This document shows positions 34,415 to 45,387 of a stretch of 64,000 nucleotides of DNA, in pieces. The position numbers and the translations under genes are program-made. Under the pieces are notes generated by a model. The model did not search any database. It was not told the origin of the DNA and was given only the letters and a program-made list of their open reading frames with translations. How positions within the stretch are numbered: the first letter of the stretch is position 1; each line of letters begins with the position of its first letter. Source of the stretch: Diplocarpon mali (taxonomy: Eukaryota > Ascomycota > Leotiomycetes > Helotiales > Drepanopezizaceae); assembly GCA_024741835.1 (NCBI GenBank), contig JAENRP010000043.1, positions 5,365 through 69,364 of the forward strand, in the 5' to 3' direction.

Positions 34415-37400
34415 CTATATCTCGTTACCGGCCTTGACTTTCACAAAGTCATCTATGCTGACGAAAGCACCTGGCCCACCTCCTTCTCCCAGATCTTCGA
34501 GAAGGACAGTGCTTTGCTGAATGAGTTTCTCGAGAGCAGCTGTTGAGGATTTCCCCAGTGAGACTGAGGCTTGTCAGTTGAAAGAAACTCCCTCTTCTAG
34601 AGATTGGATGAACCTACGTAAAATCGCAGAGTTCAGTTCTTCCGCGACAGCTGCTCGGCCCTTGGGATCAAGAAGGTGAGCTACCTCCTTAGCATTCAGT
34701 GGATCTTGGTATGCCATCAGCGCAAATGCATCTTCAAGCGCTTTCCCGACTTCCCTCCGCGGGTCATCTTTGTACTCTGCTTGCAAGATCTGACCATATG
34801 CTAGTGTTTCCTGTAGCAGATCATGATACTCAGTTTGGTTTTCAGACGGCTCTTCGGTATCCATACGATCCCAGTTGTTGTATTGGCTTTGATGATCGTC
34901 CAGGTCCATATCTTGGTTGATAATGTCGTCGTACCAATCTCCGCTATGGCCATTGCCCTTCTTGTTGCCGTGGGGATGGGGCGAGTTTTGCATCTCAGCA
35001 CCTTGGCGAATCATCTCAATGAATCTATAGATCTCGTTAGTGGCCGTGAAGAGAGAAGCACAAGTGCACAGGGATTTTTTTTAATGCATCACTCCACCTG
35101 GACAACTATTAAAAATGAGGGTATGTGTACCTTCGACACTTCAGTCGGAATGAGACATGCTCGTTGTCCTTTAAAACATTCGGGTAAAAGGCATTGGTAT
35201 GCTTGAGAGCCTTCTCGATATCGCCTTCCAGCACCGCTTTGCGTATTCCTGCATATCTGTCAGCATTTATGCCCAGCGCATCGCGAAGGACTATCGTATT
35301 TACGTTGGCGATGACCCGCATCTTCATCCTCCTTCACGTCAGGCCCTGCGACGATGGTGCTTGGGTCAAAATTCAAAGCCTTCTTCTCCTCGTAGATCTC
35401 CTCCGCAAAAGATCGGGCAGTCTCGACATAGCCATCGTGACTAAGAAATTGAAGTACCTGCCATGTTCAGTGGAGCGCCTAGTGAATTGGATGATGCAGA
35501 CCATACCAATGCTTGTATGAGCTCCGTCTCACTCAATGGCGGAGCAAGATTTGCCGTACTCGTTGCTTCAATTCGTTGCTTAATTTGCTTCTTTTCTCGC
35601 TGTTCCTCATAGTCAGCCATCGAGTTTATATCCTTTGGTCCAGTACTTGGCAGCAATCCGGTGTCCGGTGGTAACGAATGCTCAGATGTATGTTGCGCCG
35701 CATCGGCAATGAATCCGGCTCTTGGCGTTGGGTCGGACATATTTGCGTATATGCTGTCTCCTGCGAGCCCAATTCTGATGTTCCTGACGTTTGCCAGGCC
35801 ACTATTCCAGGGGACGGAGCTTTGATCATTGTCTCTCAATTCCCGAGAATGACGCGACAGGAACCCTCCTTCTCCAGGAGTAGGTGAAACTGGCTGCCGA
35901 ACCAGTTCGGCCGGTCTAGAGATATACGGCAAAAATGATGCTCGCGCAGCGGGGTGCTCAGTTGTTGCAGCAGCGCGTGTCCACAATCGAGTTGCCGTTG
36001 CCTCTAGTTCGAGTTCCAACGTTCGTAGATGGATAGCGGCGCGGCCTATATCGACTTGTCTCGCTAATTCTGCTCGTAGTAGATCGACCCGCCGAGCTGT
36101 ATTCAGGAACGAGTGCTCTGCTGCATCCAAAGACCTCATTGTCACAATTTGTCGGAATGCTCTCACCAGAAACGTTGCCCACTCGCTGATAGGGGATTCC
36201 GTCGTCACCGGCCTACCCAGACTCTCGTGAGAGGCGGGTGTACGAGCTGCCGATGCGGCAGCCCGGCCGGGAATGGATCTGTCGAGAATATTCGAATTTG
36301 GAGGTGGCGCCATCATGCCACTGGGCGCGGTATTGAGATTTTGATGTCCGAGCCTTTGTGTCGGCCGTCGCTGGAACGCGGAGCTTATTGGGACATTGCG
36401 TGATATGATGGAGCCACGTCTTGCTGTTTGTGATCCTATTCGGGTCGAGGTCGGTACCAGAGGAGGCACGTCGGCAATCTCATCTACGGAATGAGATCCC
36501 CACCCTCGCAGGGCCGCCTGCACCTGGAGAAGCTCTTCGTCGGATGATTGTGAGGCCAGAGTGGGAAGAGCTGGAGCATTCGTACTGTTCGGAGAGATAT
36601 GGTCGCCAGAGAAGCTAGGGGGTTGGGAATAAAAAAGATGATTACTTGCCGACATCATGTCATCTATGTCAAAGACAAATGGAATTTGTCCAAAGTTTAC
36701 ACGAACATGCTCTCCTGCCTTCTTCATACCCACCGAAGGATAGAGTTTCTCCTTGTTGATGTCACGGAAGGCGGTACCTTCGGCCGGTTAGCACACGCTC
36801 AACCAGCATCTCAAAGAAGTAGGAACGGACCCAGATGATCTCCATTCTTCGTAAAAAATGCCGAATTAGTTCTGAAATTGATCCCGCAGCCTATAATGTC
36901 GCCCGCGTTAAAAGGGGGCCCGTAATGTTTACCTGAGCTGTTACAGCCGAACGAGTGCCCATCGTCTCCATGGTATGCCCACGATTCAGGTTCCCAGCCT
37001 GGTAGCCGTGACAATGGCACGTTCTTACTCGAGAAGCCAATTCCAATAGAGCTCCTGCCAAATGCGTGTTAGGAATATGTGGTAATAAATGTCATTGATG
37101 TAGGCTGGAGGGGGGGGCGTACTCTTCTCTTTTCCTTGAAATTATCGTCACTTCAAAATAGTAGATACCACACTGCGGAGGCATAGGATGATCGGCTCGG
37201 ATAGCACATGCTTCAAGGTCTCTGTCTCGCTCGGATTTTGGGCCTGTAAACTTGACTTCCTGCCCATCCGACAGCACTTCCAACCCCCCGTACTTGTCTT
37301 GACTGTTCCACTTTGAGGGCAAAGGGGTCAGCGTCTCGTAATCCACTGGCGGTGCCTTCTCTATCAAATCATAGGTCATGCCTCGGTGTGATGGAGTTAT

Positions 37401-37919
37401 CTTCGTATGCAGATTCATGCTGCTTGCACTTGTCGAGAGAGAACCTGGCTGGGAGGAGTGTACAGAGTGCCCATCTTTATGTGCCGCAGCCTTCGCCTTA
37501 TGTGCTTCCTCAAGTCTCTGCACGTATTTTGACCCGTTGAGATACGAGGGTGTGAAGAAATGGTCCGCATGCCCGCCACCAAGAGCTCCGTAACCGTACC
37601 CGTTCACGAGAGATCCAAAGGCACTCGAGAAGCTCGGTAACTGTCCACCACGACCCCAAGACCCAGACCGACCATTTATGGTTCCTCCGTTCGAATTCGA
37701 GTCCATTTCGTGAGCTCGAGGATCGTATCGCGGATGTCCGCTGAGGTTGTGGTAGGTAGAGTCGTAGTCCCCGTCTGCAGGACCCAAGTGAGCGAACGCG
37801 CCAGATCTCAACACCTGTGAATACTGTCCCCCGTAAGGAGCCCCAGAGACAACGGAAGCGTAAGAAGAGCGTCGTGGCATGAGTCCGGGTGCCCCAGCGG
37901 GCATGTTGGAGCTAGACAT
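34415..37919 (-). CDS. VID30: RanBPM/Vid30-like subunit of the GID/CTLH ubiquitin ligase
   Basis: Seven minus-strand exons (37919-37123, 37054-36831, 36777-35507, 35457-35304, 35248-35131, 35024-34618, 34563-34415) give 1039 aa. The domain order is: Ser/Gly-rich N-terminus; SPRY (about 200-380, with DLEACAIRADHPMPPQCGIY, WAYHGDDG and FFTKNGDHLG); a long Ser/Pro-rich insert (380-725) containing a helical segment; LisH (about 745-800, LIQALVLQFLSHDGYVETA); and CTLH plus CRA to the end (IRKAVLEGDIEKALKHTNAF, LQAEYKDDPRREVGKALEDA). This is the architecture of Gid1/Vid30, the core scaffold of the complex that degrades gluconeogenic enzymes after glucose returns. The last intron has two in-frame acceptors 6 nt apart; the distal one fits branch-site spacing better. 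Confidence 0.92.
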
Positions 37920-39256
37920 AGAAATCGTTGAATGGTCTATATTCAGTGCTTGAGAGGGTTTCCGTGTCTATCGAGCTGGCAGAGAAAGACGAGAAGGCTG
38001 CTTTATAGCTCTGTAGAGTACCCCGTAGTTCCGTCAAAGTAGAAGGGCTCCCGACTCTGCGAATCAAGGACTATCGTGGGGAACGTAAGCTGTCTAGGTG
38101 GTTCATTTCCAGCAAAGTGGCGTAGACGTGAAATGATTTTGTTGATTAGCTCTACGGGAGGGCTATGTTTCTGCCAATCCCATTATAAAATCTGCACTAG
38201 TTATGAAGACTCGGGTTGTCAGGAAGAACGAGTAAGTCGGTCACGGCCCGCGACGGTGAGGTGCTATCAGTACTATAGTAGGCCTTAAAAGTGGGGCCGT
38301 CACGAGGGCATCTCATTATATGTACTCCACACCTTCACTTATCGGATTGTATTTGGCGTTGTGAGAGTTCACAACAGAGTTGTTCAAGAGAGTTCTTGGG
38401 TTCGCAAATTTTAGCCGGTCGCAGTCACTGGAAAAATGCGAGTGTTGTTGACTTGTGCAATTCTCTAGGTGAGCCAGGGTAGGTACCACACGACCAGAAG
38501 GAATCATCGCCAGCATGACTTTCAAAATGCCATGTAACAACCATGGTAGGATGTGCACCGCAGTCTCCTTATTCGGTCCTCCAAGCATTTCACATAATAA
38601 CCTCAGAGTTAGCAACACTGTATCACAAGAAATGCTTGCTGGTGCCAATAATCAGGTAATATACATATAGTTTTACGTAAATTTCCTCGCAGAACAGTGT
38701 TCTGGCTACAAAAGTGATGTGGCAAGAGACCGCGCTACTTGTGATAGAGAAGTAGAAGCACTGTATGTATTTCTGAAACTCTCCATTTCATTCTGATCTT
38801 GACTTTATATCTCCAGCGTCGAGAGTAGTTGTGACTAGCAAATACGAAAGCTGGATTCGAGACAGTTACCTGCCTGTGAGACGCATCTATCCAAAGAAAC
38901 TCGGTGAGCAAAGAAAGTATCCAGAAAGATCTGCGAAGGGAAAATTTTATTTTCGATAACGAGTAAAAGAATTTCTGTTTCTATGGTACAAATGCCAGTG
39001 CCAGAAAACGCCCCGTTTCATTAGCCAGTTCACGAAGCACTAAAAGTGTAGATGTGCAGCACAATATCCCAGAGTTTTCCTCATACCCAAGCAGTGGCGG
39101 CAAAAAAGTTCAAGTGATCGCTAATTACCGAACTCCCAGGCTGGCGTCCTCTCACCCGCCGCAGTATTTGCAGTGCCAGTGCAACAATAGTCTGAAGCGA
39201 TACATATACTTATACAAAGAGCTGTAAGAGATGGTTACCGTTGGGTAGTGACGGCT
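37920..39256. other. intergenic region upstream of VID30
   Basis: VID30 promoter at the left (about 37920-38100), then about 1.1 kb of AT-rich sequence with no supported gene up to the 3' end of IES4. Confidence 0.5.
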
Positions 39257-40190
39257 TCATGCAGGAGTCTCGGCCAGAGGTGTTGAAAGTACCGGAGCTG
39301 GGGAGGGTGCAGGAATAGAGGGAGCCGGCGAGGAGACCAAGTTGCTGATATTGCTCTTCATATCGACGTCGGCAGCGCTATTGCTCTTGTCGCTATTTCT
39401 GCTCTCGATCTGACTATTATCCTTGTTCTCCTTGCTGCTGTCCCCGGAGGTAGAGCTCTCGGAGTTGACCTGAACAGTGACCTTGGGGGGTGCCATCCAT
39501 CGAGGTATTTCCCACACGACGCCGGTAAAGCTCTTGAGCTTGAAAGAACCCCTCTGCCACTTCCGACAAGGCTTCCCAGATCTGTCGAGAGCGCGAAGGC
39601 CGGCATTTATCGCGCCCTGGTTGGCCTTTGGTCCAAGTTTATGGGCTCCAGTGCCATTTGCTGCTCGAGGGGCGGTGCTGGAATGATCAATTGAGCCATC
39701 CTCTCTGAGATAAAACTGTTAACAAAAGAGTCTTTAAATGGTATGCAAATAGGGGACGAGAGACCGGGGCGGCGGAATAACGTCGATGCACTCACAACCT
39801 TGCTTTCTTTTTCGGGCCTGGCTTGCCTCGAGGCTTTGGAAGTCCGTCTGGTCCCAAAGCAGGGCCGGATCTTTTTACCCCCTTCTTCTTGACGACCTCC
39901 GTAGGAGGGGGCATGCTGATTGAGGGCACAGGGGTACCAGCAGCGACAGGCGTGTTGGTCGACTCGGAGGAGGGGATGTCGCCATTCGCGATGGGCACAT
40001 TTGGGAGCGTCGATGCTGTCGCAGAAGACTCCTTGGGCTCCTCTTTGACCTCTCCTTTGAGCGGATCGGCGAATCTGGAAAGCAGTACAGGAGCAAGCTT
40101 CAAAGTGATCAAGATGGTCCCCTTCGAGGACGACTTTCGTCGAGCGGATGCAGAGGTACCAACAGAAGCTGGCGTCTTTGGAGGTGCCAT
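39257..40190 (-). CDS. IES4: INO80 chromatin-remodelling complex subunit Ies4
   Basis: Two minus-strand exons (40190-39796, 39704-39257) encode 280 aa. The N-terminus carries a basic stretch (SARRKSSSKGTILITLKLAP) and later KKKGVKRSGPALGP. The most conserved block spans GLRALDRSGKPCRKWQRG and FKLKSFTGVVWEIPRW, which I recognise from fungal Ies4 proteins. Ies4 is a small nuclear subunit of the INO80 remodeller and a Mec1/Tel1 checkpoint target in yeast. The remainder is Ser/Pro-rich and likely disordered. The junction (GTGAGT donor, TCTCAG acceptor) was selected because other acceptors shift out of the conserved frame. Confidence 0.82.
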
Positions 40191-41409
40191 CGCATAGAGG
40201 TTGGGGTGTCGTGGTGGGAGATGAGGATTCGGAATATCGCCAGTTAGTGCGAAAGAAAAGCCTTGAACCGCCCTTTAGGGACGTCCTCGTGCGATGCGAT
40301 GCGGAAGTTTCCACACCTTATCACTGACTCTGCCGTTATTGAGGTCGCAGGTTCGTCGAGGACAATATTATTACGGATGCGATGGGAGAGGGAAGGGGAT
40401 GTCAGGGCGGTAGAGGATGTGGATGAAGGGGAAGCGGAAGGTTCTGCTCTAATAAGGAGCCGGGCTCTGGAGCCATTGTTTGCGTCAGGCAGTGCGAATG
40501 CTGAGGCGCTGAAAAGCGAGAAAGTCGCGCTGCCGAAATCTATCAAGATGTGAATAGTGGTCTGGGTCAGCAGCCAATCAGATCCCGGCTGGCTCTGTAG
40601 CGAAGAACGCTCCGGCTGCATCCTTTGTCCCAGAACACGACAATTCCTGAACTTGGTCCATGAAATCTACAGAATACGTCGAGGTCGGCCTCTGATGCTC
40701 TATGCTGATCAACGCCCGGTCGCCTCATTTACCAAGGCCTTTGAGTTGGGGGGCACGCTCATCGTGAGACCACGCCTGCCATTCCTCACTTCGGCTGGTT
40801 CCAGACGAACCAACACGGTTTCAAAGGGCCACTTTTCCCTAACAGGATCTCACCCTGTTCTTATTTTGATCATCCCAGATAATTACACGATAACCTGCCT
40901 CATTTGAGCTGAGCGCACACATGGACCCGGAAGGACACCCAAATATCATTGTGTCGGAATCCGATAAGCGCCAAACTCAAGATGCATCAGCATCATCTTT
41001 ATGGCTGTTGTACGGTTAAACACCTCACACCACGATATCTAGACAGGCTGCCGAGCTAATGATCGCCCGCATATGATACATCCATCCACTCCTCCTAAGA
41101 CGTCCCGGAGCGCATCGCCTCAGTTGTATTCAGGCGATTAATTGTTTTGCCGCAATCACGAGTGATTTGAACGGTCGATACCATCTCACATCCTCCTCCC
41201 AATTTACGTTGGGGCGATGAGAGAAATTCGCCTACGAAAAAAGACTAGCGTTCATCTTCTATGCGCCTAATGTCCCCGATTCAAATCCTAGACCCATACC
41301 CAAAACTCCTCGAGCAAACCCCAGTATGCTCACCTCGTGCACCAATCCAAGCAAATATTGTACACAACGCCAAACTCGCAATGATGTCTTTTTCGGCACC
41401 AAACAACAT
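40191..41409. other. intergenic region between IES4 and the CHY-RING gene
   Basis: IES4 promoter followed by the 3' flank of the CHY-RING gene. Overlapping frames at 40244-40621 on both strands are not supported as genes. Confidence 0.45.
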
Positions 41410-43601
41410 CTATCGATGTCCGAATAACTCAAATTCATCTTCATCGTCAGCGTCGTCTTCGTCACAGTCGTCCATTACCGAATCGTCGTCAGACTCTTCT
41501 TCGTCCACTTCGTCAGCAGGATTAAAGGAGGCAGCACTTCTAGGCTCGTCCCTTCCCCAAAAATCCATCTCTTCATCACGGTCTGCCGAGTCATCGGTCT
41601 CAGTAGTTTGAAGTGGCATAGATTCATGAAAGAACCCAAGTCCTCTGGCGGGGGACATTGACCTGGCGATACGTGATGGTCGTGCATAAAGACTGAATCC
41701 ATTCCGCTCTTCTGTGCCGAAGGACGGGGCATGGATGTGTATGGAATGCCTTCTATGGCGAATTGGCCCCGTGCTGCCATGTGGCGGTGGAAAAATCTCT
41801 CCGGTTGGCTGGTCAGGAGGCACGGTGCCATCTACTTCTCTATTCTCAAGTGATGGGACCTCAATAGCAGGATCGCTCAGTATGGAAAGTTGGGCTGTAT
41901 TGTACGAGTCGCAAATCGCGCACTTCAGTCCAAGCCAGTGGTACTGGACAGCGCTTTTGGCATAGCAATCGTTGCAGGAGACCATGGCCTTGGTATCTCG
42001 AAATTGAGGCGGCATAGGTTGTGCATCAATTGCCCGGTCCAAGTTCCGGAATTGAGTTTCCATATTGACCGTGCTCTTACTGCATATTGGACATTTGTAC
42101 GAAGATTTCATATGCTTGTCGTAGCAGGCTCTGTGGATTCCGTGGCCACAAAGCATGAAGACGACAGGCGAGAGAGAAGTAAACATGTACTCTCCGCATA
42201 TCGGGCAATCGCAATCAGACACTCGTTCGATGCATTTGTGGGATTTCTCATTAGCCATTGACATGCAGGTGCCACAAGTCTGTTAAGAAAGGTCAGCCTG
42301 ATATATAAACAAGGAGCGCGTGACACCCTCACCTTGCAATGAAACACATCCTTCCCAAGACCACGGCCTTTCCTGCATATACCACAATCATTACAATGGT
42401 ATATATTCTTATCGGCGTCGTTATCCCATAACTTGCAAACCCCACAATAATACCATGCTGTTCTCTCCCCGCAGTTGACACAAAACTCACCAGCCAGCTG
42501 TGCACATGAGCAGATCATGCAGAGCATATTCTTAGTAGCCTTTCTTATCAAGACGTGATCCTCAGCCTCGTCATGGCATAATCGGCAAGTATACCATTTG
42601 TCACATGCCGAGCACTGTAGCTTCACGTTTCTTTTGTAGTGCTTGCAGCCTAGAAATTCGGCCTCGTCTTTCATAGTAACATTCCCATCCTCGTCAGTCT
42701 CTGGTGGATCAGGAGGCGCATAGGATCGCTTCAGATCATCTGGTGATAAGTGAAAGGTGTACTGTTGGTTCCTGGTTGGCGGCTCTTCTTCGCCATTCAT
42801 TTGCCACAGAAATGAGCTCAACGACCCTGGTTCGGTAGGTCTCTCCTGGCTTATCATGCTTGCTGCGGAAGGTAAAATTGGCTGTTGCTTTGCATGATAT
42901 TTCTCCTGGGCTTCAAAGTACTGTTGAGTAAGAAGCTGATGCATGAATCGAGCCTTTTGGTCAGGGGAAATCTCCATAGCCTGTATGTGAATGATTTGCT
43001 GTCTAAGAGCACCCATCCCATCGTCTTCTGGCAGAGAGCTACTCCTTGGGCGATTCGCAGACCCAGACATGCTTCTCTCTATCGTACCTCGTCTGGAAGG
43101 GCTTTCTGGTGTACTCATTCTTGAGCTTACAGAATGGCGAGTACTGACTGTGATGCTCGCAGCCGAATTTGTTCGAAATCGATTGGGGATACCGAAAGAG
43201 GGATTGTCAGACGTATCATCGTCGACATGGCTATGCTCTGACCGCAGAGACGAGACTCTGTGTGCCATTACGTTGCTGGATATTACTGGCGTGGTTTGGG
43301 CCCACCCGTCTTCAGGCCCGCGAAGCTCTGCATATAGTCCACCATCCTCTTCCATAGGAGACACCGTCAGCGGGGCTCCAGCTATGGTCTCTGTACCACC
43401 ATGACTACCAGTTACGGCTTCTCCAAAATTCTCCAAGTGCTCAGCTAATCCCTCGATAGCAACCTCATCATGAGTACGTTGGGCCGTTGTTCGTTGATTT
43501 GTGACAGGGTCGATGTGATCAGTCGAAGGATTAGAGCGAGAGAATCGACGAGCTTGGCGGAGAACAGGATTAATAAAAAATTCGGACACCAAAGAGCTCA
43601 T
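41410..43601 (-). CDS. CHY zinc finger / RING E3 ubiquitin ligase (Pirh2/RCHY1 type)
   Basis: Two minus-strand exons (43601-42333, 42279-41410) encode 712 aa. The order is: Ser-rich N-terminus (about 1-300); CHY zinc finger (GCKHYKRNVKLQCSACDKWY and following Cys/His); CTCHY finger (YYCGVCKLWDNDADKNIYHC, then NDCGICRKGRG); RING (CPICGEYMF, CGHGIHRACYDKH, CPIC); a zinc ribbon (CNDC, CAIC); and a C-terminal tail rich in Asp/Glu. This is the RCHY1/Pirh2 layout. In animals and plants these ligases act on p53, stomatal and iron regulators; the fungal substrate is unknown. I start at the first in-frame ATG (MSSLVSEFFINPVLRQARRF). An upstream 27-codon ORF begins at 43850. A spliced upstream start was tested but did not keep frame. 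Confidence 0.85.
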
Positions 43602-43766
43602 TTGGTGGGCATATGTCTCATGTGGACAATCTTCAAAGGTATTGTGTTTGGAGTCGAAATGAGGTACTGGAGGTCGAGATGTCGACCAAGCGGGCTCGCA
43701 TGACGCTAACCCCCGGAACACGCTAACCTAGGATCAGTATCAGCACGTTGATCTACCCATCGATTC

Positions 43767-43850
43767 TTACCAGGGACCGGGAGCAGCGAAAGCATCTCCA
43801 GGACTTCCTGTCTCTTGTATTGTCCTAAATAATTTCATGGGAGTCGACAT
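43767..43850 (-). promoter_or_regulatory. 27-codon upstream ORF in the CHY-RING leader
   Basis: Minus-strand ATG at 43850 opens MSTPMKLFRTIQ and ends in TAA after 27 codons, about 165 bp before the CHY-RING start. It could act as a translational brake, or be a mis-modelled first exon. Confidence 0.4.
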
Positions 43851-43873
43851 TCTATCTCACCCATGTCGACTCC
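43840..43873. repeat. 11-bp inverted repeat spanning the divergent start sites
   Basis: GGAGTCGACAT (43840-43850) is the exact reverse complement of ATGTCGACTCC (43863-43873), with a 12-bp spacer. The right arm contains the start codon of the LYR gene; the left arm contains the ATG of the upstream ORF on the other strand. Confidence 0.9.
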
Positions 43874-44243
43874 GTCTTCTATCGAACTGATTCATGCATA
43901 TCGCCACCTATACCGAGGGCTCCTCCACGCAGTCCGGTTCGCGAAACCAAGTCGATATATTGCACGAGACCAATTAAGAAACGCATTTCGCAATGAGCAC
44001 TCGTCAAATTTTGACAAGCAAAAAGTGGAAAGGACCATTGAGTTCCTCCAGTATGCAGCTCAAGAAAAGGGACTTGAGCATCGGATTGTAAAGTCTCTGT
44101 TGCATACACGGTATTGGGAGGTCAGAGAGTGTAATTACTTGTTAGCTTTTGAAAAGAGGTTCACTGGACATCGCTAACTATCCCAGAAAACATATATCGA
44201 GAACTCCCATCAAGGAGCAATTGCTAAACTCTTCTCGAATTAA
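43863..44243 (+). CDS. LYR-motif protein, probably mitochondrial
   Basis: Two exons (43863-44120, 44187-44243) give 104 aa. An N-terminal LYR motif (HAYRHLYRGLLHAVRF, with Leu16-Tyr17-Arg18) is followed by a basic, helical body (ARDQLRNAFRN, VERTIEFLQYAAQEKG). This is the Complex1_LYR superfamily: small mitochondrial adaptors for Fe-S cluster delivery, complex assembly or mitoribosome biogenesis. The precise member is not resolved; it also resembles a fungal family known only as a domain of unknown function. The 66-nt intron has a GCTAAC branch site, and splicing changes the C-terminus from VRECNYLLAF... to KTYIENSHQGAIAKLFSN. Both forms happen to be 104 aa; the spliced form looks more natural. 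Divergent from the CHY-RING gene. Confidence 0.75.
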
Positions 44244-45052
44244 TTACCAGATGAATGTGGCTATGCTCAACGATAGTATGGGCCTCTGCTTGCGATAGAA
44301 TAGGCGCATACGCGATAATGTTCGTGTTTGAAGATTAACCACCCAAGCTGAAGATGGCACTTGGAAGGACTACTTGAAAATTTAGAATGGCAAAGCACTG
44401 TAATATAAGGCAGACTTGTGAAATATGCCAGGCTCATCCAATTATGTAATGATAAACTCGATCTAAAGGATTTTTGCTCAACACAGGACAGAAGGCTAAA
44501 TGGCCCATCAGACGAGGATACGGAAGAGATGGTTATGAATGGTTTGACAAGTGTTTTTCGAGCTTCTTAGTTCATGCTCTCCGAACGTTTTAAGATTGAT
44601 GAGCGGAAGTGTTGAGACGGGCGGACGAGTTCAATAGCCAGGAGTTTTTTGTCCAAAAGTTTGCAGTCCATTTCTATACGGGAGTAACTGTCTGGAGGAT
44701 TTTAGCACAGTGCTTTTGCGAGCCATCGAGATCGCTGGTGCTTTGAGGCTTCTCCTAGTTAGCCTACAGTTCAATTTGCAGCTCGAGCATATTGGTAATC
44801 CTTCAATGTATTCTGCCATGAAGCTTTGTGCAAATCCATATTGTTCCCCGTTCCCTCCACGTCCAGAAACTTTAATTTTACCTACCTCACTAATCGTCTT
44901 GCGAGTGGCCTATTTGATGAGCAGTGCCAGTAATCGACTATCCCTCTTCCGATGACCTAAAATCCTCGTTTTCCATAGAGTGCTTATTGGCAGGCAGGCA
45001 GTTGCTGATGCGTTTGTGCAGGCCATGACATTTGTTCCTCTTCGAAAACTGA
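44244..45052. other. intergenic region, LYR gene to MZT1
   Basis: Convergent 3' spacer, AT-rich. Short frames at 44631-44955 show no features. Nothing else seen. Confidence 0.5.
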
Positions 45053-45387
45053 TTATTGACTGCTCTGGATCTCTGCCCTTGTTTCCTCGGCATCCTTCCT
45101 TAATTCTCTGATCACCGACTGCCACAGAATCAGTCTCGCATACTCCTGGGAGCAAGATCTACATACAGCGAGTGCCTCCGGATTGACGCCATTTTCGATG
45201 AGCGAAATACAGATTGACAAAGTCTGTCTGTCAAGATCTGCGTTCTACGAGTACAGTTCAGCATTTGTGCCTTCAAGTGCGCAGGACGTACCAAAAGCGT
45301 AGATATCTCGTGGAAAACATCAATGACCTCGCGCGCTTGCGCCGCACTGGCTTGCTGATCCTTTCTGTTCGCAGTTTCAATGGGCAT
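45053..45387 (-). CDS. MZT1: mitotic-spindle organizing protein 1 (MOZART1)
   Basis: Three tiny minus-strand exons (45387-45292, 45244-45167, 45118-45053) give 79 aa, the usual MOZART1 size. The conserved core is complete after splicing: [50 protein letters not shown]. The protein binds the N-termini of gamma-tubulin complex proteins and lets the complex dock at spindle pole bodies and other microtubule-organising centres. Each intron is under 50 nt with canonical ends and exons are phase 0, so the gene can be overlooked as a broken short frame. Confidence comes from the uninterrupted family signature across both junctions. Confidence 0.93.

Noticed and set aside
40244..40621. 125-codon minus-strand frame upstream of IES4
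   Set aside because: Overlaps an equally open plus-strand frame, sits in the IES4 promoter/leader, and has no family features.
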